The notes under the pieces were generated by a model. That model made no database searches, was not told the DNA's origin, and saw only the letters and a program-made list of their open reading frames with translations. Shown one piece after another: positions 46,141-54,239 of a stretch of DNA of 64,000 bases. Each line of letters opens with the position of its first letter. The first letter of the stretch is position 1. This DNA is from an uncultured Bacteroidota bacterium (GTDB taxonomy: Bacteria; Bacteroidota; Bacteroidia; Bacteroidales; P3), in assembly GCA_902788805.1 (NCBI GenBank), contig CADALO010000003.1, positions 243,102-307,101 on the forward strand. The letters are read 5' to 3'. The translations under genes were made by a program, and so were the position numbers.

Positions 46141-46241
46141 AACAAAAAAACAATACTGGCGAAAAAAATAATTCTGCCCTCTGTGATTTCGTTCTGCACC
46201 GACGCCCCGCTCTCGCTGTTTTTCCATTGTGTTTGCACCAT

Positions 46242-46357
46242 ACCAACACTGGTCGTTGTCCGTTCGTTGTCCGTTTGTTGTCCGATTGTTGTCCAGTCAC
46301 GAACGGACAACAACTGGACAACAACTGGACAACAACTGGACAACGACCGAAGGTGGT
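46242..46357. repeat. 116-bp hairpin with TTGTCCGNNNG units
   Basis: Ends ACCAACACTGGTCG and CGACCGAAGGTGGT are those of the TTGTACAATAN family (the left end is identical to that at 53723). The internal 11-mers are instead TTGTCCGTTCG, TTGTCCGTTTG, TTGTCCGATTG on the left and CAACTGGACAA three times on the right. Same length (116 versus 117 bp), same period, different unit. Confidence 0.93.
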
Positions 46358-46458
46358 CTTGTAACTTGCTGGTATTGAATGCTTGTTTTTCGGGTGAAAA
46401 ACGGGTGCTAATATGTTTGTGGGGCAGGTGACGAAGTCTGTTATTGTTGGGTTTATAG

Positions 46459-46508
46459 TGCGACACACCCCGGATTGTTGCTTTTTGACAGTGCGACACA
46501 CCCCGGCC
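46459..46508 (+). repeat. Cassette A end, two direct copies
   Basis: GTGCGACACACCCCGG at 46459 and again at 46491, joined by ATTGTTGCTTTTTGACA. The equivalent stretch at 36711-36759 has the same spacing and nearly the same sequence. Confidence 0.85.
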
Positions 46509-46559
46509 GTTTCTATATCGAATCGGCGAGCTAAGGTTGTGCTGCACAGTTGAATGCGG

Positions 46560-47168
46560 TCACTCCGTTTCGTAGTCGGGCAGGAGGGGCTCGATGGCGT
46601 AGATGAGGTCGGAAACGTATTGGCGCTGCTGTTTGAGGAAGCGCTGCTGTTTTTTTTGCAGGGTGGGGTTGGGGTCGGTGTTTTGGAAATAGGTTGTCAG
46701 CGGGTTGTCGGGGTCGGAGAAGTCGAAGAGGGCGTTCTCGAAGATGCCTGTGAGCACGAAGTCGACGAGCATCGCCTGGCGGCTGTCGGCTGGGGCATCG
46801 CTGGTTGAGGCGTTGCCGGTGCGTGCGTTGTCGATTTCGCGGTGGATGTGTTGTGCGAGTTCCTGCGATTCGGGTCCGATGATGAGCAGGGTTTTGTCGA
46901 AGATGTTGGGCGATTCGGCCTGCTGTGGGTTGTCGATGAGGAAGAAAGAGGTCTGGTCGGCGTTGTTGCAGCAGGAGTAGATGGTGCAGGAGAGCGGGCC
47001 GGTCTTTTGCTCGATGGTGATGTTGTCGAGCCGCTGTAGGCAGAGGCCGTAGAGCTGGTTGAGGTAGAAGGCAAGTGTGAAGGTCTGGTAGTGGGTGTTC
47101 CACATCAGTATGGCGGTCGATTCGAGTTTTTCGTTGAAGAACTCGTCGTAGTCGAAGGCGAATTTCAT
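46560..47168 (-). CDS. Hypothetical protein, possibly IPExxxVDY-like
   Basis: A 202-aa cytosolic protein, start MKFAFDYDEFFNEKL. It has an alpha/beta N-terminal half (YQTFTLAFYLNQLYGLCLQRL, SCTIYSCCNNADQTSFFLIDN, FDKTLLIIGPESQELA) and a charged, helical C-terminal half with QNTDPNPTLQKKQQRFLKQQ. The N-terminal layout recalls the small Bacteroidetes IPExxxVDY family, though the name-giving motif is not intact. It follows the radical SAM gene by 21 bp, so the two probably form an operon. Function unknown. Confidence 0.62.
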   Translation of the reverse strand: MKFAFDYDEFFNEKLESTAILMWNTHYQTFTLAFYLNQLYGLCLQRLDNITIEQKTGPLSCTIYSCCNNADQTSFFLIDNPQQAESPNIFDKTLLIIGPESQELAQHIHREIDNARTGNASTSDAPADSRQAMLVDFVLTGIFENALFDFSDPDNPLTTYFQNTDPNPTLQKKQQRFLKQQRQYVSDLIYAIEPLLPDYETE

Positions 47169-47189
47169 ATTATTGTGGTTTTGACAAGA

Positions 47190-48107
47190 TTAACTGTTGA
47201 CGTGGTTTTGCTCGTTGCCGAAGGTGGTGGAAGAGGAGTCGAAGTGTGGCTGGTAGTTGTCGGCGGCATCGAGCTGCTGCACCCATCCGCGGTGGAAGCC
47301 GAGTGAGTAGAAGGCGTCGGTCACGCGGCTGTATTCCTCTTCGGTGAGCCGTCGGTTGAGCTGGTCGGGGAGCGTGATGCCCTGCGGCGGGAAGTATTGT
47401 GCCATAAGCGACACGTGGATATTGGGCGAGAGGTTGTCGGCTATCCACTCAAGGCAGCGTATGGAGTTGTCGGTTTGTCCGGGAAGCACGAGGTGGCGCA
47501 CTATGAGTCCGCGCCAGGCCAGGTTGTTGTCGTCGGTGGGCAGCGCGGAGCCTTTCTGGTTGTACATTTCGGCAAGCGCGCGCTGAGCGATGTCGGGGTA
47601 GTCGGCTGCGTTGGAGTAGCGGCGTGCAAGGTCGGGGTCGCTGTATTTGTAGTCGGGCAGGTAGATGTCGATGTAGGGTGCTATCTGCTGCAGCATCTCG
47701 ACGCTTTCGTAGCCGTTTGAGTTGTAGACAATGGTGGGGTAGAGGCCGCGCTGGTGGAGGCCGTCGACGATGGGCACCACAAGGTCGGAGTATTGGGTGG
47801 CGCTGACCAAACCTACGATGTTCTCGGTTCGTTGCAGGCTTTGCTCGACGGCATCGAGAATTTGGTCGATGGAGTGGAGCGCAATGAGCGAGGGGGCAAT
47901 GCGAGCACGCGAGATGGCGTGGTTTTGGCAGAAGCAGCACTGCAGGTTGCAGTGGGCGAAGAAGATGTTGCTGATGCCCTTGGTGCCCGAAATGGGAGGT
48001 TCCTCGCCGGTATGGGCGTAGACGGCAGCCACCTCGGGGTGGTTGGAATCGCTGTTGCAGAAGCCTGGCAGCGACGGGCAATGGCGGGGGCATTTTTGGC
48101 AAATCAT
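47190..48107 (-). CDS. Radical SAM protein, PflA-like (COG1313 type)
   Basis: A 305-aa protein. Four N-terminal Cys (CQKCPRHCPSLPGFC) probably bind an extra metal or cluster. The radical SAM motif is C-NLQ-C-CF-C in FFAHCNLQCCFCQNHAIS (about residue 53), and later parts (IVGLVSATQYSDLVVPI, VYNSNGYESVEML, IYLPDYKYSDP, VRHLVLPGQTDNS, HVSLMAQYFPP) match the uncharacterised pyruvate-formate-lyase-activase-like group. Substrate unknown. It is followed by the hypothetical gene at 46560 and diverges from pepD. Confidence 0.88.
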   Translation of the reverse strand: MICQKCPRHCPSLPGFCNSDSNHPEVAAVYAHTGEEPPISGTKGISNIFFAHCNLQCCFCQNHAISRARIAPSLIALHSIDQILDAVEQSLQRTENIVGLVSATQYSDLVVPIVDGLHQRGLYPTIVYNSNGYESVEMLQQIAPYIDIYLPDYKYSDPDLARRYSNAADYPDIAQRALAEMYNQKGSALPTDDNNLAWRGLIVRHLVLPGQTDNSIRCLEWIADNLSPNIHVSLMAQYFPPQGITLPDQLNRRLTEEEYSRVTDAFYSLGFHRGWVQQLDAADNYQPHFDSSSTTFGNEQNHVNS

Positions 48108-48139
48108 ACGTTAATCAAACGCTTCTTTTTCAAAAAAAT

Positions 48140-48170
48140 TTTGCTGTTTCAAATAAAAAGTGTACTTTTG
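48140..48170 (+). promoter_or_regulatory. pepD: pepD promoter: TTTG-N19-TACTTTTG
   Basis: -33 TTTG (48140-48143), 19-bp spacer, -7 TACTTTTG (48163-48170), 46 bp before the ATG at 48216. Confidence 0.78.
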
Positions 48171-48215
48171 TAGCCTCAATAAGAGAAAAGTATAACAATA
48201 AAAACATATAAGTCT

Positions 48216-49670
48216 ATGACAATCAAAGAACTTGAACCGAAAGCATTGTGGAGTAATTTCTACTCCCTGACGCGCTGCCCGCGTCCCTCAAAGCACGAAG
48301 AGGCTGTCCGCAACTTCTTGGTGAAATGGGCAAAAGACAAAAAAATCGAATGCCGTGTCGACAAGGTCGGTAACGTCATTATGACCAAACCCGCCACCAA
48401 GGGTATGGAGAACCGCCGTCCTGTGGTGCTGCAGGCTCATATGGATATGGTGCCCCAGGCACGTGCCGGCAAGGTGCACGATTTCTTGAAGGACCCCATC
48501 GAGACCAAGATTGTCGAGGATTGGGTTTATGCTTGCGACACTACGCTCGGTGCCGACGACGGTATGGGTGTTGCTGCCATTATGGCTGTCTTTGAGTCGA
48601 AGACCATCAAGCACGGTCCGCTCGAGGCTCTCATCACCACCGACGAGGAAACCGGTATGACTGGCGCTTTCGGCCTGAAGGCTGGCGAGCTGAAAGGTGA
48701 GTTCCTGCTCAACCTTGACTCGGAGACTGAAGGCGAGCTCTATGTGGGCTGCGCCGGCGGTGTGGATGCTACGATGAGCATCCCCTACGCCACAGAGAAG
48801 GCCCCGAAGGACTATTGCGCCTATCGTCTGACGCTGGGTGGCCTGAAGGGTGGCCACTCGGGTATGGAGATCAACACGGGTCGCGCCAATGTCAACAAGC
48901 TGATGTTCCGTCACCTTCGCTGGGTGGCTGAATGCGGTCTGCGTCTTGTGAGCATCAATGGTGGCAATATGCGCAACGCCATTCCGCGCGACGCAGAGGC
49001 CGTCATCGCTTTCCCGAAGGAGCATACCGAGTGCATCCTTGCCGAGTTCGACAAGGTGGCCGGATGGGTCAAGAAAGAGCTGTCGAGCGTTGAGCCTGAC
49101 TTCTTTATGAAATATGAGAAGGTGCGTATGCCGCAGAACGTTATCTGCGATGCCGACACCCAGAAGATTATCAACCTGATGATGGTGGCTCCCAACGGCG
49201 TTATCCGTATGAGCCGCGATATGGAAGGCCTCGTGGAGACTTCGCTCAACCTGGCTATCGTGAAGACTACCGGCAAGAACTTCACCGTTCAGGCACTGCT
49301 CCGTTCGTCGGTTGACACCGCCAAGGAAGCCCTTGCCGAGCGTCTGGTGTGCTTGGCAGAACTGGCTGGCGGCACCTGCAAGCTGAGCGGCGCTTATCCA
49401 GGCTGGAAACCCAATATGCAGAGCCCGCTGCTGAAGACTATGAAGCAGGTCTACAAGAAGCTCTACAAGAAGGAACCCGCCGTCGTTGCCATTCACGCTG
49501 GTTTGGAGTGCGGTCTGCTGGGCGGCAAGTATCCTGATATGGATATGATCAGCTTTGGCCCGACGCTGCAGAGCCCTCACAGCCCCGACGAGCGCGCCAA
49601 CATCCCCAGCTGCAAGAAGTTCTATGACTATCTGGTGGCTGCTCTTGAGGCAATACCCGAAAAGAAATAA
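48216..49670 (+). CDS. pepD: Aminoacyl-histidine dipeptidase (PepD, M20C)
   Basis: A 484-aa zinc dipeptidase. Metal/catalytic positions: VVLQAHMDMVP (His, Asp), TTLGADDGMGVAA (bridging Asp), ITTDEETGMTGA (catalytic Glu pair) and LLNLDSETEG (Asp), with the C-terminal His in SFGPTLQSPHSPDER. The dimerisation domain contains LGGLKGGHSGMEINTGRAN. Length and motif order match bacterial PepD/aminoacylhistidine dipeptidase, which hydrolyses Xaa-His and other dipeptides. It probably serves peptide fermentation. The region after it is a 7-mer hairpin, then two glycan-related genes. Confidence 0.96.
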   Translation: MTIKELEPKALWSNFYSLTRCPRPSKHEEAVRNFLVKWAKDKKIECRVDKVGNVIMTKPATKGMENRRPVVLQAHMDMVPQARAGKVHDFLKDPIETKIVEDWVYACDTTLGADDGMGVAAIMAVFESKTIKHGPLEALITTDEETGMTGAFGLKAGELKGEFLLNLDSETEGELYVGCAGGVDATMSIPYATEKAPKDYCAYRLTLGGLKGGHSGMEINTGRANVNKLMFRHLRWVAECGLRLVSINGGNMRNAIPRDAEAVIAFPKEHTECILAEFDKVAGWVKKELSSVEPDFFMKYEKVRMPQNVICDADTQKIINLMMVAPNGVIRMSRDMEGLVETSLNLAIVKTTGKNFTVQALLRSSVDTAKEALAERLVCLAELAGGTCKLSGAYPGWKPNMQSPLLKTMKQVYKKLYKKEPAVVAIHAGLECGLLGGKYPDMDMISFGPTLQSPHSPDERANIPSCKKFYDYLVAALEAIPEKK

Positions 49671-49689
49671 TTATTGACTGAATAGTGTG

Positions 49690-49747
49690 AACGGAGAACG
49701 GGAGACGTATATGATGCGTAGGCCTGTTCTCCGTTTTCCGTTTTCCG
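49690..49747. repeat. Hairpin with 7-bp units (GGAGAAC / TTTTCCG)
   Basis: AACGGAGAACGGGAGAC on the left pairs with TGTTCTCCGTTTTCCG on the right, which continues in 7-mer TTTTCCG units. The same GGAGAACx unit recurs inside the 56-aa repeats of the adhesin at 55843-56545. Confidence 0.7.
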
Positions 49748-49754
49748 CTTCCCT

Positions 49755-50672
49755 ATGTTGTTATCGTTCATAGTGCCTGTATACAATGCTGCCGCTGCTT
49801 TTGAAGAGTGTGTGGCGTCGTTGCGTCCGCTGCTTGATAGCGGTGTGGCGGAGGTGGTGGCTGTGGACGACGGCTCGGAGGTGCCGCTTCAGTTCGACTG
49901 TGCAGGGTTGCGTATCATAAGGCAGCAGCACCGCGGTGCTTCTGCTGCGCGCAACGCTGGCATCGCTGCTGCACAGGGCGACTTTGTGTGGCCTGTCGAT
50001 GCCGACGATGTGGTGCTTGCCGACGGCATAGAGTGCCTGCTGGACGACCTTAGGGCAATGCCTGCCGAGGTGCCGCTGTTCCATATAGGCGCTATGGTGA
50101 AGCAGGAACGGAGCGGTGAACGTCCGGCGGTCGGTGCTCCCGATGCGTCGCTGACGTGGCATTGTGTGCCGCTGCGACTTCTGCGGCCTCGCACAAGCAT
50201 CACCGATCATACTACAAACATTATCCGTCGCAGCTGGCTGGCGGAACACCCTGAACTGCGTTATGCCGACGATATGTCGTTGCTCGAGGACACGGTGTTC
50301 AGCCTTGGTGTTGTGGAGGCTGCCGGAAGCTGCCTCTGCAATGATAGCTACCGCTTCTATTGCAACCGCACTTATAACGCGTCGTCAACGGCCGGCGCTT
50401 GGGCCGAGGGTCGCAGTCGTCGCTTCACGGTCGACATCTGCCGCTTCTTCCGCTTTCTGCGCCAGTTTGCTGAGAGGCACTCGCAGAGCGACAACGTTCA
50501 GCAGTTCTATGAGCGCTACCGCTATGTATATCTGCGTGTAATGGCGGTGAAGGGCTGTCCGTGGAGCGATATAAGCAGCGTGATGGCCATTGTGGGTCGC
50601 GTGCGATGGTACCAACTGCCGCTGTATCGGCTATTCACTTACCTATGTAGACTTTTAAGGAGCAAAAGATGA
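49755..50672 (+). CDS. Family 2 glycosyltransferase
   Basis: A 305-aa GT-A enzyme starting MLLSFIVPVYNAAAAFEECV. It has VVAVDDGSEVPL (nucleotide-sugar site), QHRGASAARNAGIAAAQGDFVWPVDADDVV (DAD-type metal site) and a later VFSLGVVEA region. The C-terminal half contains many Trp/Tyr/Arg and ends in basic LLRSKR, which may bind the membrane. Donor and acceptor are unknown; the context (adjacent nucleotidyltransferase) suggests surface polysaccharide. It overlaps the next gene by 4 bp. Confidence 0.9.
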   Translation: MLLSFIVPVYNAAAAFEECVASLRPLLDSGVAEVVAVDDGSEVPLQFDCAGLRIIRQQHRGASAARNAGIAAAQGDFVWPVDADDVVLADGIECLLDDLRAMPAEVPLFHIGAMVKQERSGERPAVGAPDASLTWHCVPLRLLRPRTSITDHTTNIIRRSWLAEHPELRYADDMSLLEDTVFSLGVVEAAGSCLCNDSYRFYCNRTYNASSTAGAWAEGRSRRFTVDICRFFRFLRQFAERHSQSDNVQQFYERYRYVYLRVMAVKGCPWSDISSVMAIVGRVRWYQLPLYRLFTYLCRLLRSKR

Positions 50673-51847
50673 AGCAGCTTGCGTCGTTGATAGGATTCGG
50701 GCTGTGGGGCGTCGAGCCTCCGGCCGCCCTGCTGCCGGCTTCGGAAGAGGAGTGGCAGCGGCTCTTCGACCTTTCGCGTCGACAGGCAGTGACTGCGCTT
50801 CTCTACGATGCTGTGTTGAAGTTGCCCAAAGAGCAACGTCCGCCGCGGAGGGTGCTGTTCCACTTCACCTCTATCACACAGACCATTGGTCACGATAACC
50901 GCTGTCGCGAGGAGGCTTTGATGCACTTTGCGGCTTTGCTGCAGAGCGAGCTGTCGCTGCCGACAGTGGTGGTCAAAGGGTCGTCGCTGGCAGGTCTGTA
51001 TCCCAAGCCGCTATACCGCGAGTGCGGCGACAACGACCTCTACACAGGCTCCGACACCGAGCGCATCGGTGCCTTGATGGAGGCTCGCGGCGTCGCTGTG
51101 GACCGCAAGGACCCGCGTCACATATCGTTTGTGTATGACGGTGCGACCTTCGAGTGCCACAACTATCTGCTTTATCACAACGACGACATTGTTTGGGAAA
51201 CAAAGCCTCTGGTTTTAGAGAGCGATGCAAATGTCCCGTCTGATGCGACACACCCCACCCTTCGGGCACCCCTCTCCGAGAGGGGATGGCTGCCGCATCA
51301 CGATGATGACCAACAAAACGAAAAGACCGCTGCCGCGCCGTCCCCTCTCGGAGAGGGGAGCCCGAAGGCCGAGGTGTGTTCCGGAAAATTGCTTACGCTA
51401 CGGTCCGAGCAGTCGGCCTTCTTCCTGGCCAAGCATTGCGAGCACCACGCGGTGTTCTTCCACAATCCGGTGCGACTGCGCAGCCTTGTCGACTGGTGCC
51501 TGCTGACAGGCAGCAATGAGTTCGACTATGCCGCATTCCAGGCCGTGAAGCAGGGTAGCGATGTCGATGTCTTTGCCGACCTGATGAGCTGCTATTGCAA
51601 CAGCCTGTTCGGTGTGCAGCTGCCCTACGATGCCGCCCGGCTCAAAGCCAAAGGTCTTGAGGCCACCGACTTCGACCGGCTCTACCTGCAATGTCACGAG
51701 CGCCACAAACGGGCGTTTGTGCGTGTTGTGCGGCGCAGCTGGAAGTATCTGCGCTACGGGCGCCTCTATCGTGCCATCTACGGCCAGTCGATGTTCCGGC
51801 GCTTCTATCTGCACAATGTCGGTGTCGCCTTGCGGCAACACATATAA
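50669..51847 (+). CDS. Nucleotidyltransferase-family protein with in-frame repeat insertion
   Basis: A 392-aa protein of the nucleotidyltransferase (PF14907-like) family that accompanies Bacteroidetes glycan genes. Recognisable parts: LFDLSRRQAVTALLYDAVL, VVVKGSSLAGLYPKPLYRECGDNDLY (the GDxD-type nucleotidyltransferase centre), FECHNYLLYHN and, after the insertion, LTLRSEQSAFFLAKHCEHH with VRLRSLVDWCLL. Residues about 192-239 are encoded by a copy of the palindromic cassette A (DATHPTLRAPLSERGW ... SPLGEGSPKAEVCSG), which keeps the frame. The segment has none of the family's sequence and looks like a surface loop. It overlaps the glycosyltransferase start-stop by 4 bp and ends at a strong terminator. 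Confidence 0.85.
   Translation: MKQLASLIGFGLWGVEPPAALLPASEEEWQRLFDLSRRQAVTALLYDAVLKLPKEQRPPRRVLFHFTSITQTIGHDNRCREEALMHFAALLQSELSLPTVVVKGSSLAGLYPKPLYRECGDNDLYTGSDTERIGALMEARGVAVDRKDPRHISFVYDGATFECHNYLLYHNDDIVWETKPLVLESDANVPSDATHPTLRAPLSERGWLPHHDDDQQNEKTAAAPSPLGEGSPKAEVCSGKLLTLRSEQSAFFLAKHCEHHAVFFHNPVRLRSLVDWCLLTGSNEFDYAAFQAVKQGSDVDVFADLMSCYCNSLFGVQLPYDAARLKAKGLEATDFDRLYLQCHERHKRAFVRVVRRSWKYLRYGRLYRAIYGQSMFRRFYLHNVGVALRQHI
51242..51384. repeat. Cassette A copy inside a coding sequence
   Basis: TGCGACACACCCCACCC, CACCCCTCTCCGAGAGGGGA, then TCCCCTCTCGGAGAGGGGAG and GGTGTGTTCCGG. It has the same order as 36743-36878 but with a shorter outer arm. About 143 bp, read through in frame as about 48 residues. 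Confidence 0.92.
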
Positions 51848-51850
51848 ATA

Positions 51851-51886
51851 AAAGGAAAGCCCCCGCATCCGCGGGGGCTTTCCTTT
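51851..51886. terminator. Bidirectional terminator
   Basis: A 16-bp perfect stem (AAAGGAAAGCCCCCGC and its complement) with a 4-nt loop, directly after the nucleotidyltransferase stop and followed by T-rich sequence. Confidence 0.93.
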
Positions 51887-51889
51887 GTT

Positions 51890-51913
51890 GTTATAACGTC
51901 ATTTCGTTATAAC
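51890..51913. repeat. Small hairpin GTTATAACG/CGTTATAAC
   Basis: A 9-bp perfect stem with a 6-nt loop, 17 bp before the stop of the convergent T9SS gene. It may help terminate that gene or be a remnant. Confidence 0.6.
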
Positions 51914-51930
51914 ATTATTGTGAGATGAAT

Positions 51931-53538
51931 TTATTTCTTAACCACTTTCTGGAGGCTGCTGCCAGCATTGGTGTTGATGCGGAACATATAGACGCCGTTG
52001 CTGAGGTCGCTGATGTTGACGCTGTTCTCGTTGCTGGTCATAATTACGCGGCCGCTCATATCCATAACCTCAACGCTCTCGATGCCTTCAGCGTCGATGT
52101 TGACGATGCCGGTGGTGGGGTTGGGGTAGAGGTTGATTTCAACGCCGTTGATGGTGTTGATGCCAGCGTTGGGCTGGTCGCCCGTGGTGGTCTTGATGGC
52201 CCAGGTCACTTCGTAGCCCATATCGGCCATAGTGCTCCAGCCCTGGCTGCTCTTTGCCCAGCAGCCGTTGGGGTCGCCGCAATAGACATAATCGCTACCT
52301 GCATCGTTCATATAGAGGCTCATAACGTAACCTGCGGCGTGAGGAGCAGTGAGGCTGATCCAGAGGTTCTTGGTCGGGTCGAGAGCCACGGCGCCGCTGC
52401 AGTTCATTGTCTGCCAGCCTTCGCCCTGGCCTTTGAGGGTGCGGGTGTAGATCTTGGTTGCGGGAGCATTGTCGCCACCCTGATACACATCGAGGGTGTA
52501 GTTCATAGTGCCGATAGCATAGAACGATACGCTCTTGAGATACTGGCGTCCGGTCATAAACTGGGCGGGATACATAGCTGCCCAGGTGCTGGTCGAGCCG
52601 CTGTTGAAGCGGAAGCCGGGAGCGGCGTTGGCGTCGTTGTAGTTAGCACCGTAGCTCATAGTGTTGCCCCAGTTCCAGCTGAAGACATTGACGTTGATGG
52701 TCTTTGTGGTGGTACCGGTGGTGTTGGTCACACTGAGTTCGAGTGTGTAGTTGCCGTCGTTGTTCCAGCTGGTGGTGAAGGTTGTGCTGTTGCCGCTGGT
52801 GACGGTTGCGCCGTTGGCGGTCCAGGTGATGTCGGTAACCTGGTCGACGCTGACGATATTGGCGGTGAAGGTCACGTTGTTGCCGTTAAGGGCAGCGGTA
52901 GGACCGATGATGTCGATGATGGGGGCTACGCCTGCCTGCGGATAGGCGTTGAGCAGGGCGCTGACCTTAGTAACGGCCTCGGTGGAGTCATAGGGTCCGA
53001 ACTGCCAGTCCTCGTTGCCGTATAGGTCGCACCAGTAGCCGGTGGGCGATACGAAAACGACGGTGGGATAGCCGGAGATGTTGTCGTTGCCAATCAGTGC
53101 GTTGAAGCCTTCGTCGTTGATGATGGGATAGGGCACATTGCCGCCGTTGGTCCAGTCGCCCTGGGTTGAGCCGCTGCCTGTGATTTCAGCGGGATTGGTG
53201 GTCGAGGGGTCGCTTTCAACCCAGATGACCTCGACGTCGTTGCCAAGCTGGTTGTGGATGGCTTCGAGGATGCCGTTGGTGTGCATCACCCAGCACCAGG
53301 AACACCAGGTAGCGGAGTAGTCAATGACCATACATTTTCCGGAATTGCGGATGTCGGCGGTGCTGATGGTCTGCGAGTTGTCGAGGAAGTTCACGCCGGT
53401 GACATCCTGCTGAATCTGATACCACACGGGGTTGCTTTTTGCACCTCCTTTGGTGGCCACATTCTTGGCACTTTCAAACTGGGCGTAAGCGGAGAAGCCC
53501 AGGGTCAAAGCCAATGCTACTAATAATATTTTTTTCAT
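51931..53538 (-). CDS. T9SS-exported thioredoxin-like protein
   Basis: A 535-aa exported protein. Signal peptide MKKILLVALALTLGFSAYAQ. A thioredoxin-like domain (about 50-200) has the redox motif CSWC in DYSATWCSWCWVMH, with cis-Pro region GYPTVVFVSPTG. An Ig/PKD-like domain follows (about 215-295: TWTANGATVTSGNS, NDGNYTLELSVTN). Then a beta-rich module (AAPGFRFNSGSTSTW, LKSVSFYAIG), and a T9SS type A sorting domain ending in LYPNPTTGIVNIDAE ... SLQKVVKK. Outer-surface thiol-disulfide activity is unusual but known for some T9SS cargoes. Promoter box TATTTTTG on the minus strand at 53615-53622. Confidence 0.88.
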   Translation of the reverse strand: MKKILLVALALTLGFSAYAQFESAKNVATKGGAKSNPVWYQIQQDVTGVNFLDNSQTISTADIRNSGKCMVIDYSATWCSWCWVMHTNGILEAIHNQLGNDVEVIWVESDPSTTNPAEITGSGSTQGDWTNGGNVPYPIINDEGFNALIGNDNISGYPTVVFVSPTGYWCDLYGNEDWQFGPYDSTEAVTKVSALLNAYPQAGVAPIIDIIGPTAALNGNNVTFTANIVSVDQVTDITWTANGATVTSGNSTTFTTSWNNDGNYTLELSVTNTTGTTTKTINVNVFSWNWGNTMSYGANYNDANAAPGFRFNSGSTSTWAAMYPAQFMTGRQYLKSVSFYAIGTMNYTLDVYQGGDNAPATKIYTRTLKGQGEGWQTMNCSGAVALDPTKNLWISLTAPHAAGYVMSLYMNDAGSDYVYCGDPNGCWAKSSQGWSTMADMGYEVTWAIKTTTGDQPNAGINTINGVEINLYPNPTTGIVNIDAEGIESVEVMDMSGRVIMTSNENSVNISDLSNGVYMFRINTNAGSSLQKVVKK

Positions 53539-53614
53539 TTATTTTGTGCCTTGTTATTGACCATCAGGCTCTTCGGTGTTAGTTAGTTAATAATTTGAAT
53601 TCTATTTCCGAGTG

Positions 53615-53622
53615 CAAAAATA
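53615..53622 (-). promoter_or_regulatory. -7 box of the thioredoxin-like gene (minus)
   Basis: TATTTTTG on the minus strand matches TAnnTTTG, 77 bp ahead of the ATG at 53538. Confidence 0.5.
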
Positions 53623-53722
53623 CATCTTTTTTGACAATCTACATTTTTTTGCTGAAATTTTTTATTGTTTTTTTTCAACACAGAGCTAAGTTTGCCGGCG
53701 AGCCTCCCGATGTTTTCGCCGT

Positions 53723-53839
53723 ACCAACACTGGTCGTTGTACAATATATGTACAATACTTGTACAATACTTGTACAATTGGTAAACGTACAAATATTGTA
53801 CAAGTATTGTACATATATTGTACAACGACCGGAGTTGGT
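53723..53839. repeat. 117-bp hairpin of TTGTACAATAN units
   Basis: Complete copy: left end ACCAACACTGGTCG, units TTGTACAATAT, ATGTACAATAC, TTGTACAATAC, centre TTGGTAAACGTACAAATA (reverse of 6566), mirrored units, right end CGACCGGAGTTGGT, then the shared outer flank CCCTTGAAGGG. Same length as the 6566 copy. Between divergent genes. Confidence 0.95.
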
Positions 53840-54186
53840 CCCTTGAAGGGTTGAGGATGAGGCGTTTATGAAACAGGGCAAAAAAGAGAGCGTTTTTGGG
53901 GTAAATGGCTGTAAGTGTGGCTGCTATGTAAAAATGGGCATTGAAAAGCCGTTTTTGTAGGATGTATAGTGCGACACACCGCATCAACCCCAAGCCACTC
54001 AGGAGGTGTTTCCTTCCGTCGGTGGGGCAAAGTTGCTGTTTGATGTGTGGAAATGGAGTGATGATATGATGCAATGCGGTGTGCGGCGGGTTTTTGGTAT
54101 GGGTTGTAACTATCTGGTGGCCAGTGAGGTTTGTGGTGTTGTTTGATTTTTTTGTCTTTTTTCTCTGTGTTTTTGTTTTTTATTGC

Positions 54187-54194
54187 TATATTTG
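54187..54194 (+). promoter_or_regulatory. -7 promoter box
   Basis: TATATTTG, 46 bp before the ATG at 54240. No -33 TTTG at 19 bp. Confidence 0.5.
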
Positions 54195-54239
54195 CATTTC
54201 GAAAGCACAATGTTTTATTAACCAAAATTTCTTTATCTT

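Larger units (their letters stand above)
46049..46559. other. Intergenic region with 11-mer hairpin and cassette A
   Basis: About 510 bp. It contains a -7 box for the DUF349 gene (46133-46140), the 116-bp TTGTCCG hairpin (46242-46357), and two direct copies of the cassette-A end (46459-46508). No gene recognised. Confidence 0.8.
53539..54239. other. Divergent intergenic region with 11-mer hairpin
   Basis: About 700 bp between two cell-surface genes. Contains a -7 box for each gene (53615-53622 minus; 54187-54194 plus), a complete 117-bp hairpin (53723-53839) and a fragment of cassette A (GTGCGACACACC at 53969). No gene seen. Confidence 0.8.
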
